The notes beneath the pieces were generated by a model. The model made no database searches and was not told the DNA's origin. It saw only the letters and a list, made by a program, of their open reading frames with translations. Positions 11,515-22,512 of a stretch of 64,000 bases of DNA are shown here, in pieces. The translations under genes were made by a program, and so were the position numbers. Origin of the DNA: Castanea sativa (taxonomy: Eukaryota; Streptophyta; Magnoliopsida; Fagales; Fagaceae); contig NC_134013.1 in assembly GCF_040712315.1 (NCBI RefSeq), forward strand, positions 19,379,001-19,443,000, in the 5' to 3' direction. How positions within the stretch are numbered: the stretch's first letter is position 1; every line of letters starts with the position of its first letter.

Positions 11515-13695
11515 TCAATTCATAGTGTAGTCCAAAAATCTTCCTGAAATGGCTGCGGCAAGCGCTGATGTGAAATTGGGATCTTTTGTTAAGGAAGAAG
11601 CCATTTGTTGGACCAAAAACTGTTGGAAAGCCGGTGATTCAACTTCTTGATTGGATTTTTTGGCACTGTCATGAAGCCCGGCAGGTTGGACTAAATCGAG
11701 AGTCACGGTCGAAGGAGCTGAAGATCTCATGGATGCTGAAATGGAAGGCGACTCAAGGTTTGCACAGTGGCTCAAGCCTAATGATACTTCAACTTGAGAT
11801 GGGTTCTTGTGGTGGTTGTGCTCTCCTTCATAAGTAACAACCAAGAAAGATGGATCTTCAGCACTTCTTTGCACCTGAAGTTGAAAACCAAAATAAAGAT
11901 AAAACTACAATTAATTACCAAAATTAATTGAAATTAAATATCTTCATAAATACTTAAAATTATATTTGAGAGAGAGAGAGGGGATTTGGCACACCTTCTT
12001 TTTGACTGGGCAGCTTGGAGCAAAGGAGCACTTAAAATAAGCTCTAGGAGATGGGTTATCCCTAGTGACCTTTTGGCCGTATTTTCTCCATTGATATCCG
12101 TCCTGCACAGGCTGCAACGCAATAGGGTTTCTTAGTATTTGGAAGCTAGGCTAATTTCCATATACAAAACAAAGTAATGCATGTTGTAAATTTTCTAAGA
12201 GATAAAATGGTTGCCCCTTAATCCTTTTATCACCAAACACGCACTTGATCTTTTTCAATATCATGGAACAAAGTAATGCATATTAGAATTGCACAATAAT
12301 CGTAATGGAAGCCCTAATCAAGAACTTACTAAGCTGTTATTGGATGTATCACTACTCCGTACGCAAAACCTTTTAACCTTTGTCTTGATGGTTTCATCCT
12401 TTGGCCTTTTATTACGTGACTCTTCATCACTAGAGCTGCACTCATTATTTCCATTAATTCCTATCATATTCCCATAATAGTCTCTCTCGGCCTTTCTCTT
12501 CCTTGAATTCATGGATTCTTGTTCGGAGTGTTTGCTTTTCAGATCCTTCACATGGCTTTGCAAAGCATTGTAATTCTCACACATGTGAACTAGCATCTCG
12601 GTTAGCTTCTTGTTCTCAGAGCTCATCCGATGCAACTCTTCGACTAAAAGACCTGCCTTTTCATACTTCATAAGAACAAAACTTTCTAATTTAGTTGTTG
12701 AAAATAGACTAAAAGATTCAGGTAAGTTAAGTCAGTTGTGTTTATGAAATTACCAAGGGTTTACCAATGTAAAGGGTAGTGAGATACAAAAGTAAACTGA
12801 AGATGAACTATAATACATATGTTTGATCAAAAGCTAAAAAAGAAGACGAAGAAAGTGGAAAACAGTGAAGTACTTTCTTAAAATTATGGTGGGATGTACT
12901 AACAACTAATTTATTGTGTAAAATTATTGTACTTCTATATTGTATAATCACGTGTTTAATAATGAATAGATCTAAGCAATTATGGTTTGGAGATATACAT
13001 ATAATACCAAAAATACCAATCTTTTATCACAAAGAGGAAAAAAGAAAGTAAAAGGCCAATTAGTAAAGAGCGTTTAAAAATTCATTATTGCAATTTTTTT
13101 TTTTTTAATTATCATTTTTTCTAATCAAGCTAACATATACTATGTCTCTTATATTGAACGAAACCACTGCTCAATACACACTTGACACTAATATAAATGT
13201 AGCAATCGGTAATTGTGACAAGTATTAGCAACAATATATCTTTCCTGTGATTAGTAATTGTAATAATCTTATAGATAAATGGTAAAAGCAGATTTATGGT
13301 TGTGGGAGTGATCAATTATGCCTAATCATATATTTGTAGTGGTAATAATCTGCTTTAATGTCTTCCCTAATAATCTGCTTTGTGTCCTCAAGGAAATCGA
13401 AAGTTCATTCAGCAAGAGAGAGAGAGAGAAAGAGAGAGAGAGGGTAATCAAAAGTTGAACTAGTATTAGAATCGGACCAATCAGAAAAAAAGTAGTATTA
13501 TAGACCAAATAGTAAAGAAAATTTGTGATTTTCATATTAAGAAGGTGATCAATTAATTAAATTCAAGCACTTGAACTTGTCTCTGGACTCACCTCTTCTT
13601 TAACCGAAGCTTTCCCATCAACATGAGGTAAATCTCCTAAATACTCTCTCTTCTGTTCCAAAGTAGATGAAGATTTTATATATAAGTCCTAAAAA

Positions 13696-13756
<61 letters not shown>

Positions 13757-13899
13757 TATATAGAGGATATGTTTTATATAAACTAAGTTGTACTAACCGG
13801 AGTTTCTTCCTCCTTCATGTGCCCCAAAGTACTAAGGTTGAGGTTGAGAGAAGTGTCCAGGCACCTTGAGTCCATTGTAGAGGCTGTTCTAGAGCTCAT
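11515..13899 (-). CDS. WRKY40: Group IIa WRKY transcription factor (WRKY40-like), five exons
   Basis: Sequence-specific DNA-binding protein of the nucleus; group IIa members (WRKY18/40/60) bind W-boxes and mostly repress or tune defence and ABA genes. Exons by GT-AG sites: 13899-13798, 13688-13593, 12656-12330, 12111-11995 and 11874-11515, all phase 0, giving about 333 aa. In order: an N-terminal LNLNL motif (EAR-like LxLxL), a leucine-zipper coiled coil ([20 protein letters not shown]), basic NLS-like SRKRK and NKRPK, then WRKYGQK and a C-X5-C-X23-H-X-H zinc finger completed by GEHNH. The last intron falls before VQR, the R-type position shared by groups IIa and IIb. The start is the first ATG after a TATA motif. 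Exon 3 could instead start at about 12664, adding a few residues. No break is visible, so the gene looks functional. Assignment to WRKY40 over WRKY18/60 is inference. Confidence 0.92.
13698..13752. repeat. (TA)n microsatellite in WRKY intron 1
   Basis: About 27 TA units fill roughly half of the 109-bp first intron (13689-13797). They lie immediately upstream, in gene orientation, of the short pyrimidine tract TTCTTTTTAG of the exon 2 acceptor. Confidence 0.95.
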
Positions 13900-14545
13900 A
13901 GTTTGTGTCTCAATTCTGAAACTTGGTCAAGTGAATGAGAGAAAATAAACCCCCAAGAACCAGTGAATATATAGAGAAAAAGGAGAAGGAAGAGAGGCCT
14001 ATCGCTTTATTATTTGAAGGAAAGTTCAAGGAAATTGAGGTTGAGAAAGCAGTCACATAAAGACATCGTATGGGAATCGTCACTCTCAACACATGCCAAT
14101 ATTTCTCACACACGGTGAGCGAGGGAGCATGAATAGCCCATGTCGGTTGTGCTATAACCTTTAGCCAGAATATTGGAATTCTTGGAGATGTCAAAGTCAA
14201 GCATACCGATTTATAAAAAAGTAATACAACTGGTCCCTTGTGAACTTAAAACAAGTTTTTTTATGTTGACTTCAAAATTATCTTTGGAAGACTTTGAGCT
14301 TGAGCTGCCCATTCATTGCCTTCCATGCCTTCTTTTTTATTTTTTCTTTTTTAATTATAGATTATAGTGTGCTACAAATTAGGAAAAGATAAGGCTATTT
14401 CCACGGCTGTGCCAAAGAATAATGCTAGAAACACCTCTAAATTTACAATGACTTAGAATGTGTTTGGATTCAAGGCTGCGTTTTGCGTTTTGCGTTTCAA
14501 GCTTTTTTTTTTTTTTTTTTTTTTTTCAAGCCGCAGATGTTGACC
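13900..14545 (-). promoter_or_regulatory. WRKY gene promoter with TATA box and W-boxes
   Basis: Seen: a TATA motif on the minus strand at 13967-13975, about 70 bp before the ATG; TTGACC at 13925-13930 (minus strand, probably 5' UTR); TTGACT at 14195-14200 and TTGACA at 14190-14194 (minus strand); TTGACT on the plus strand near 14266; TTGACC at 14540-14545 (plus strand, inside a MITE). TTGAC(C/T) is the WRKY-binding W-box. Known WRKY40-type promoters are W-box rich and under WRKY auto- or cross-regulation, so that control is likely here. Confidence 0.6.
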
Positions 14546-14724
14546 AGTCGTCCGTGAACAGTGCATCCGTGCACTGTTCACGGACCCACAAATTTCACTT
14601 TCAGCTACTTTTTCATTAAAAATGGGTCCCGCGATACTATTCACACATTTTAAAATTATTTTGTTACAGTGTTTTCAGTTTTCAGTTTTCAGTTTTCAGC
14701 AATAAGTTCTATCCAAACGGACTC
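14456..14724. mobile_element. Tourist-like (PIF/Harbinger) MITE in WRKY promoter
   Basis: Termini GAATGTGTTTGGAT and, inverted, GAGTCCGTTTGGAT, flanked by the 3-bp duplication TTA (14453-14455 and 14725-14727). The interior has a T-tract (about 14503-14526), a perfect 16-bp-arm hairpin (14550-14565 with 14570-14585, 4-nt loop) and a W-box TTGACC at 14540-14545. Confidence 0.75.
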
Positions 14725-14727
14725 TTA

Positions 14728-16087
14728 TATGATGGTCTCGTATATAAGAACGGAAAGTTAATCACAAATTTACACTTAAACATATTATAAAATTAAACGT
14801 GAAATAGATAAGAAATTTGGTGTGTCATAAGCGGAGGGGCATCCAAGCGTAATGACAAGAATGGGCTGCACTCAGACCTTATCTATTGGCAAGGACGCTG
14901 TATCTGTCCCTGTAAATAGGCCCATCTAGAAACTAGATAATAATATCTTCTAGTTGGTCCTATTTCTTATTGACTCGGAAACACGGTTTTGAAGCTTCGT
15001 GTAACCTCATTTTTCAACCGAGATATGACTTTTTTTGTGCAATCCACTTTCCTTTAATTTTTTTATATTTTAGGCTGTGTGTTTCTGACGGCTCTCTTGC
15101 TGAGAGAAAGCTTTGGTTGGACAAACTCCACTCCACGTAGCGCTAGAATTTATATTATTCAAACGCGCTTTGCTTCAAATTTCAAAATTAAAATTACCGA
15201 TAGTAAATACTAAATACTACTATCGCGCTGTGTTCAGAAGTTTTTTATTTTATTTTCTAGAGTATTTTTAATTAAAATAATTTTATTTGAGATTTATTGA
15301 AATTAAATTTTCTAGAGTATTAAACATTCTCCTTGACTTGAGGCCATGAGGTTTTTATTGATAAAGATAAAATAAGTCTATGCTTGACTTTCTACCTAAA
15401 TTATATACGGACCAAATGATCCTTTTCTCCTTCAAGATTTGTACAAATAAGCAAGATATTATGTTAAGAAAGAAAAAATATGAGAGAGCATGGACTTATT
15501 TGTTACATCTATTGAAACCACGAGGGGGAAATGTTATTTACACAAATAATTGAGGAGTGTTACTTTGATAAATTTTAAGGAAAGTAAGTGTAATTTACTT
15601 TTTTATTTAATAGTTATTGAAGTGAAAGAGAGTTTTGAAATTTTAAATAGTTATAACTATGAAAAGTTAGACACATTTAAGAGAGCTTTTTTTTCTTCTC
15701 AATTTGATAATTTAGCCCATTATCTTTTTATTTTGTTCTAATTTGTCCTTAAACATTTGTTAAAATGCTTTTTTTTTTTGGATTTAAACTATAAAAAAAA
15801 GGTACTATTAGAAATCATGAAGAGTGGATACTTTCAAAACCTTCTTTACAACTGCTTAGGTAATAAGTTGTGTACAGGTGCTCACAAGTCAAGTCGGATC
15901 AAGTTTGCAATTAATCTACCATTTGATCCAATCATTTCAAATGGAAAAGTTTTCCACCCACTATGTAATATGTATGACCAATTGATCAAACAAAACCGCC
16001 CCTTAACTCCAAACGATTTTAAAATTATTGATTGTCAAAGTAAATTATTGAAATTTGAGTAACCAAAATTATAGCAACTTAAAAGTA
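14728..16087. other. Non-coding stretch between WRKY promoter and SINE
   Basis: AT-rich; no supported gene. Short open frames (for example 15757-16062, plus strand) have no recognisable domain and a base composition like their surroundings. Confidence 0.5.
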
Positions 16088-16097
16088 TTAAGAGTTA

Positions 16098-16257
16098 CCA
16101 CCGCACACCCTTGGTGCGATGGTCACTCCACAAGTATAAATGCTTGTGGGGGGCAAGGGTCGGGGTTCAAGTCTCCAAGAGGGAATTTTACACACATATG
16201 CACTTAGATTAGGCTAGAGTATAATTTTATCTTGTATAAAAATAAAAATAAAAAGTC
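16098..16257 (+). mobile_element. tRNA-derived SINE, copy 1
   Basis: A 160-bp unit flanked by the 10-bp target duplication TTAAGAGTTA (16088-16097 and 16258-16267). It has an A-box-like word (TTGGTGCGATGGT, about 16111-16123), a B-box-like GGTTCAAGTC (16164-16173) and an A-rich AAAATAAAAATAAAAA tail. A second copy is at 33829-34028. Confidence 0.85.
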
Positions 16258-16304
16258 TTAAGAGTTAAGAGGTATAATTTTTTTAGTGGTTTTTAAGAAA
16301 AAAC

Positions 16305-17316
16305 TGATAAGGCCAAGAATGTATTGATCCATTGTGATAAATTAACCAATTAATCAGCCAAGTTAATTAATTAATTCAATTAACATGCAATATGCATGGT
16401 AGCACAAACAAATCACCAACTAAATTAATATGCAGCGAAAAATAAAGTTGACACGGTGATTTGTTTACGAATGGGGAAAACCTCTGAGGCAAAAATCCCA
16501 CCGGGTGATTTTAAGGTCACCACTCCCGAGAATGCACTATTATTATAACAAGCGGTTACAAGTAAAGGAATCTCGATACCTTATACCAACCTACAGTTGA
16601 ACCTTTACCCTAATACACAATTGGACTTGTTCTGTAGTGACAATTTCTCATTTTCAATTCACGGCTTTCAGTACATGATTAACTAATTGATGCGCGGATC
16701 CCAGTACGCGACTTACTCACCAACTTGAGAAAGATGTTAACTGCAAAGTTCATCAGTTCATCGACACGACGAAGATCACAAAGCTCTTTGGTCACAAAAC
16801 CCAACAGCGTACAAACGCAGCAGCTTTTTCAAGAGAAATATGAACTAGGGCAAATTCTGTTTCTGGTCACAATTTGCATGAACAAAACTTTGCCTCACAC
16901 TTGCGCAACTTTTGACAGCCCTTAAAATAATCATTATATATGTTTAGGGTTATGAGAAAAGAAACCCTAAACATGTATACACGGATTGGTGTGAAATCAA
17001 ATCTAAAAAACTGATTTTCATAAATCTCGATAGATAGGTTATCTATCAAGCAACTGTCAAGCATCGGCCTAAATTGCATTTTAAACCTTTGTAGATGCTA
17101 TCTGTTGAACTAGTTGTCAAGTTTTGAAATCTAACACTTCTTCACTTGTTTCTTGGATAGATTTGCATGGTTTTAACACTTGGACTTGAACTCTTGTTCT
17201 TTGAAGTATTAAATACATCTTAGATCTACTCAAATACAAGTAAAGTGTGTTTTGTCAAAGGATTAGCCAATTATAAATGACATATATTCCTAACATCATT
17301 CACATATGTCCTAATA
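16305..17316 (-). repeat. 3' LTR of element 2 (1,012 bp)
   Basis: Direct repeat of 24484-26164 minus that LTR's nested insertion. Shared words include ACCAATTAATCAGCCAAGTT and CCGGGTGATTTTAAGGTCAC. The minus-strand start has decayed from TGTTAGG to TATTAGG. Confidence 0.85.
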
Positions 17317-17642
17317 ATCTCTCCCTTTGGCAATCCGTGACAAAACCAAAACAAAAAAATGAACATATGAGAGAAGTCATAAATCACTCAACTCATACTT
17401 ACTTGTTGAATACAATAAAATATATTCTAACACAAACTCTTGAAAAACTTTGCAAGAAGAGAGTTCATGGCAAGAAAGATTTTGACAGCCTGTATTTCTG
17501 AAACACTTTAAACAAAACTCATTAAGGCATCTTAGTGTGAAGCAGAAATAAAAGATTGTATACAAGTAATAAGAAGCATGTACATAAAGAGAGAAAAGAA
17601 ATAACACATGAAGAGATAGGTGAAAGAATGTAATAAAAATCT

Positions 17643-17643
<1 letters not shown>

Positions 17644-17672
<29 letters not shown>
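17644..17672. repeat. (AT)n microsatellite
   Basis: Dinucleotide run inside the 3' internal region of element 2. Confidence 0.85.
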
Positions 17673-17680
<8 letters not shown>

Positions 17681-17734
17681 CAATAACAAAGTACAAGGTT
17701 TGCTATCACAATGTAAGAAAAATATATCTAAAAA

Positions 17735-18727
17735 TGTCGGGAAATTTAGACCCCGGTTGATAGAATTAACAAATTTTAAACCCAAGTTGTTAATTAGATT
17801 GATTATGAATAAACCTTGTTAAAACAAACTAACATCAATATCATGTCAATATCATGCACAAAGGAAAAGTAAATAAGACAATATATGATGACTTAGGAAA
17901 ACTAATGAAACAAACTAGTTTCTCAATAAAAAAAACATGGGGGGAAACCTTCCCGAAAAGCAATCCACTATAATAAAGAGAAGTTTTAGATCTAGTACAA
18001 AAGCTTTGTCCCTAGACTGTACAATCCCCGTAGATGAACTTACAGTAGAAACCTTTTACCGCTTCAGAACCTCTGAACTCTTTAATCCATAAATGCCACC
18101 CATTTGAACAGATCCCAGTATGTGACTAACTAAAGATACACAGTTTCCAATACGTGACTAACACACCAAATTGAAGAAGATTGTTGGCTACAAAGTTCTT
18201 CATTTCATTAATCATGAAGATGAAGAAGCACTTGGTTACAAAAACCTAAGGTGCAAAGATACAGTAGCTTCTTTTTAGAGAATAAGGCACTCGATCACTT
18301 TTTGCATGTGTTGTCCTTGTATTCTCATATCTGACGGCCTTTAAAATAAGCCTTATATATGTTTAGGGTTGTGAGAAAGAAATCTTACACATACATGTTA
18401 GTATGGGCCAAAAATAATATCTGGAATTCTGAATCTCGTAATTCTCGATAGATATAGCTGTCGAGTTATTTATTGAGATTTATTAATCCTCGATAGATAT
18501 TATTTGTCAACAGTTGTTGAGAATCTGTTAAGCTTTAATGAACAACTTTTTTTTCACTTGTTTCTTGGTCCAATTTTCATGGCTTTAATACTAAACTTGA
18601 ACTCTTATTCTTTGAAGTATTAAACACATCCTAAATCTACCCAATTACAAGTAAAGTGCATTTTGTCAAATGATTAGCCAATTCTATATAACATATGTTC
18701 ATAACATGTTCCATATATGTCCTAACA
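17735..18727 (-). mobile_element. Nested solo LTR (993 bp) of the element-1 family
   Basis: On the minus strand it starts TGTTAGGACATAT and ends TTTCCCGACA. It is flanked by AAAAA on both sides (17730-17734 and 18728-18732). The LTR interrupts a stretch of element 2 that is continuous in element 1 (around 9430-9480), and it has no internal domain of its own. Confidence 0.75.
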
Positions 18728-18893
18728 AAAAAGAAAGAAAAGAAAAGATACAAAAAGTCCTCACTATATCCCTCAAAGATAAAAACACTCCCCCTAACAA
18801 CAATATCTCCTATACTAACTCTCCCCCTAAGTACATGACTACTCTCATATCCAAAATTACTCTCCCTTTTTGTCATAAATGACAAAAGGTAAG

Positions 18894-20608
18894 TCACTGA
18901 AAAGTAATCATTTTCTCGTTACTGGAAGAGCTAACGCCATCATCCTCATCAGCATCACCACCATCAGAGTCACCATCATCGTCCTTGTCCTCAGATGCCT
19001 CTGGAGAAGGAGAAGGAGACTCTACGAAGCCACCAAGGCAAGCTTGTTGTCGTGCAATACAACTGACACGAGTGTTCACCAAACACAACTCATCACTGAG
19101 AGTGTTAAGGCGAGCATCCATGGGCTAAAGCTGCGCCATGATCGCCTTAAGCGTCACCCCACCCTCAGAAGAAGAAGGAGTGAATGTGGATGGAGCCGAA
19201 AAAGCCAGAGGAGTCGCCGTCTCAATCTATGGCCGCTTCAGTCGAAGCTAGGCCTCACTCTGTCTAATGGTCACGGCGTCTATGGCACACATTATGAAGA
19301 AGTGGTTTGACATGGGATAGGAGATAGAGAAGTGGCGAATGATCCACGTAATAGCAGAAGGAAAGATAAGCTTATCACGGGCCGTTGTATCCTTATAGAC
19401 ATCTATAAGGGAGAGTATGAAGTGAGAGGGAAAATCAATGGTAAGCCTTTCAAGGAAGGACAACAAAAATCAAGCACAAGGCTCAGTAATCGAATTATAG
19501 TGAGACAAGAGATTTAAAACAAATGTCATTATCATATTTAGGAACCTCGGATCTTAAGCAAAGGCCGAGCAAGGGGTGTTTTGACGACCACCCCAAGATG
19601 AAGGCGTCTCACAAAATAGAGACATGAGCTCGTCTTTAAACACAGTCTTAAGATGATGACAACCGGGGTAGTACCTCGGATATAAGATCCAGAATAACTA
19701 CAATACGTGTACCTCTAACAAAAGTAGAGAACTGAGGTACAGTGTAATTGAATCTGTGCATATTGGAGTGAAACTCTTGTATGATCACAGAAGGACAAGT
19801 GACTGGGACGTAGGGGTGTGCAACCAACCCACCAACCCACCAAAATCAACCCAACCCACCGGGTTGGGTCGGTTTTTAGGCCTTGGTAGGTTGGGTTGTG
19901 TTACAAAAAAAATTTTGATAGTGGCTCGGGTTGGGTTTGGGTCATAAAATTTCAAACCCACCAAACCCAACCCGACCCACCCATATATTTAATATATATA
20001 TATATAATAGTATATAATTAATAAATTTTTTAAAATAACTAGCTCTTCCTATCCTATATAAAAGAGTTCACACAAACCCTAGTAAATTACTATTGTTGTT
20101 TAGTCATTAGTGTTGTTTGCCTTTAAGGAGTTATATTGATACTAATCTTTAGGTTTTTTTAATATATTTATATTTATATTTTTTTCTACTCAATTTAATA
20201 ATAATAATAATAAAAAATTTGTTCAACCCATGGGTCCAACCCAACTTATGTGGGTTGAGTTGGACTTATGTGATTGGTTAGGTTGGGTTGAATTTTTTTG
20301 ACCCACTATGGTGGGTTGGGTCAAAAAATCCTCTCAACCCAACCCAATCCGACCCATGCACACTCCTATCGAGACGTCACAAAGTGACTCCTAACCCCTA
20401 CTGTAGATAACAGTGGGAAGGTTAGTATCGGAAAAGTCCAATAGGATGACTTGGCATTCCGAATGAATGCCTTGTCGAGAAAAGTTCTCCGAAAAATCCT
20501 TATGGGCTTTATCATCACAGAACCTGATATGAGAGGGGTAGAATCAAAAGTAGATGTCCCGGAATGAAAAGGGTTCCGGGATAGAGTAGACTTACGTTTA
20601 AGTGTCAT
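18894..20608 (-). pseudogene. Decayed 'putative plant transposon protein' ORF
   Basis: An ORF starting at the ATG 20608-20606 (MTLKRKSTLSRNPF) and ending near 18894. Fragments read in order: 20608-20369, 19810-19467, 19466-19248 (LTIDFPSHFILSLIDVYKDT) and 19121-18894 (RMDARL-like coiled segment, then SPSPSPEASED and an acidic Asp/Ser tail). The order matches the plant family I remember as the putative plant transposon protein domain (Pfam PF20167), common in retrotransposon-rich genomes and of unknown function. It is broken by a hAT MITE (19811-20368) after SHFVTSR and by frameshifts and stops. It lies downstream of gag in the same element and orientation, where pol would be expected. Confidence 0.65.
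19811..20368. mobile_element. hAT-type MITE inside the accessory ORF
   Basis: Termini TAGGGGTGTGCA and TGCACACTCCTA with repeated (A)ACCCAACCC/GGGTTGGGT words beside both ends. The 8-bp flanks (CTGGGACG and TCGAGACG) match at 5 positions, a diverged hAT duplication. The host ORF resumes in sense on the other side. Confidence 0.75.
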
Positions 20609-21149
20609 AGAGCAACTAACCGAAAGAACGAGAGAGAAAGAGAAGGATAAATAGAAAAGTACCAACACAGATCAATATCAAAAGGATAGAAAAGGAAGGT
20701 ATGTATGCATGAAAAATGCATGAGCATGTGACATGCAACAATAAAAACATCATGGGCTCAGCCCAATCCAAACCTACCAGCACACATCATTTCAACATAG
20801 TAAACACACATCTAAAATGCATGAATCATTGTTAAAATGCAAATGTGATGCAATGCATGAACATTTAAGACCATTTAAACAAAACTCATCCCAAAAATTT
20901 CACAAAAAACTTCATCAATTTTGAAAAACTCCAAAAGTTAGGCCAAAGGAGATGAAATACATGATAAATGAAAGAAAGAATATCATACCAAAGGAAGAAA
21001 TCACCCTTCAGGCCGAAGAATGAGTGGAGAAGATGAAGAGGTTGAGTGAGAAGTGTTTGGGAGAGAGAAAATAGAGTTTTTGTCGAGAGAGATCAGAGAG
21101 AAATGAGAGAAAATCTCGCTGAAGCCTATATATAGAAAACATAAAGCTC

Positions 21150-21435
21150 GATGGATTAAGGGGTGTTAAGAGATGTCGAGCTTTAATCTCAATAGATGGA
21201 GCTATCGAGAGGTGTCCACAACAAAGAGACCTCGATGGATCGAGAAGCTATCAAGCAGCTATCAAGGAGACAGAAACTATTTCGATGGATTGAGAAGTTG
21301 TCGAGAAGCTATCGAGACAAATTCTCAAACACTTCGATGGATTGAAATTGTGATAGCAGCTATCGAGAAAGGAAGATCAAGAGCTCGATAGATAGCCTAG
21401 CTGTCGAGAGGTATCGAGAAGCTGTCGAGATTGCT
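21150..21435 (-). repeat. TCGATAG/TCGAGAAGCT motif cluster in element 2
   Basis: More than a dozen degenerate copies of CTATCGAG, TCGATGGAT and TCGAGAAGCT in about 280 bp. The same cluster occurs reversed in element 1 (about 8910-9115). Confidence 0.7.
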
Positions 21436-22512
21436 CAAAAATTGTTTTTCAAAGAAGAGAAAAACACAGACATGAATGCAATCAAACATTCTGCTCAACC
21501 AAAGATCCAAACAACATTTTAAGCTCTCAAAAAAATTTCTCAAGAAGAAAAAAAATGTCAAGCATATAGATCAAAACACACACACACTAAATGAGTCTAA
21601 CCAATTTTATATTTTAAAAACAAGTTAAGACAGTTTAGTGAGCATACATTAAGACATGTATACCTTGTGATGGCCAAATCACATTGTACGTGCACATGTA
21701 TCAAAAGTGATAAAGAATATTGCGTGTTGTGTGTAAGAAATATCGCAAAATTGCACAAGTGTCTACATGTTATGATGATTTGAGATATGAGCAAATCAAT
21801 TTAACTTACACATGATCATAACTGCTTAATGGGGACTATCACCTTCGAGGTACATCTTATAACTTCCACATCTCCTAGAAGACAAGCTTGCAATCATATA
21901 TAAAGCATTTTGATTCTTTTTTATTTCATTTTTCGTTGCATAATTTCTTTTATTAAGCATATCATGCATGGACATATAAAAAAGCGAAAAGAAATACTCA
22001 ATTATGTTTTGCTTTTGACATTGCACTTTTGCTATGCTGAAGCATACAAATGTCATTTCATGATTGGCGGGTAACAGTGGTCAGATAGTTATTTATGCCT
22101 TTCTCTTGGGATTTTCTAGTTATTCCCATTAAAAATAGTGATACGAGTGTTAAGTATAAGAGATTACTTAATCTTACTCATCACAAACACTAGCCACGAA
22201 GCTCACTTGCTTAGTTATGCATAGAGATGCTCATCTAAGCTACAAAAGATATAAAGTTTAGAAAAATTTGTTTCAATGGCCATCTAAGGTACACAAGTAC
22301 AAATGTATACAAACACACACTATTTTTTTTCTTCTGATTTTTCAATTTTTTTAATTTTATTTTTATAAAAAACAAAATAAAGCAAAACTAAAAACAAACA
22401 AACAAAAACATGTTAAACAAAGCATAGCATAAAACTAGATTGATTCAAAAAAAAAAAGTAAAACACACAAGTAATGCAATAAAAAAAAGGGAGAGAGAGA
22501 GAAGTGACAAAA

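Noticed and set aside
11586..11837. Plus-strand frame opposite the WRKY last exon
   Set aside because: Antisense shadow of a conserved coding exon.
15757..16062. 101-aa open frame, plus strand
   Set aside because: No domain, no splice or promoter context, and composition equal to neighbouring AT-rich DNA.
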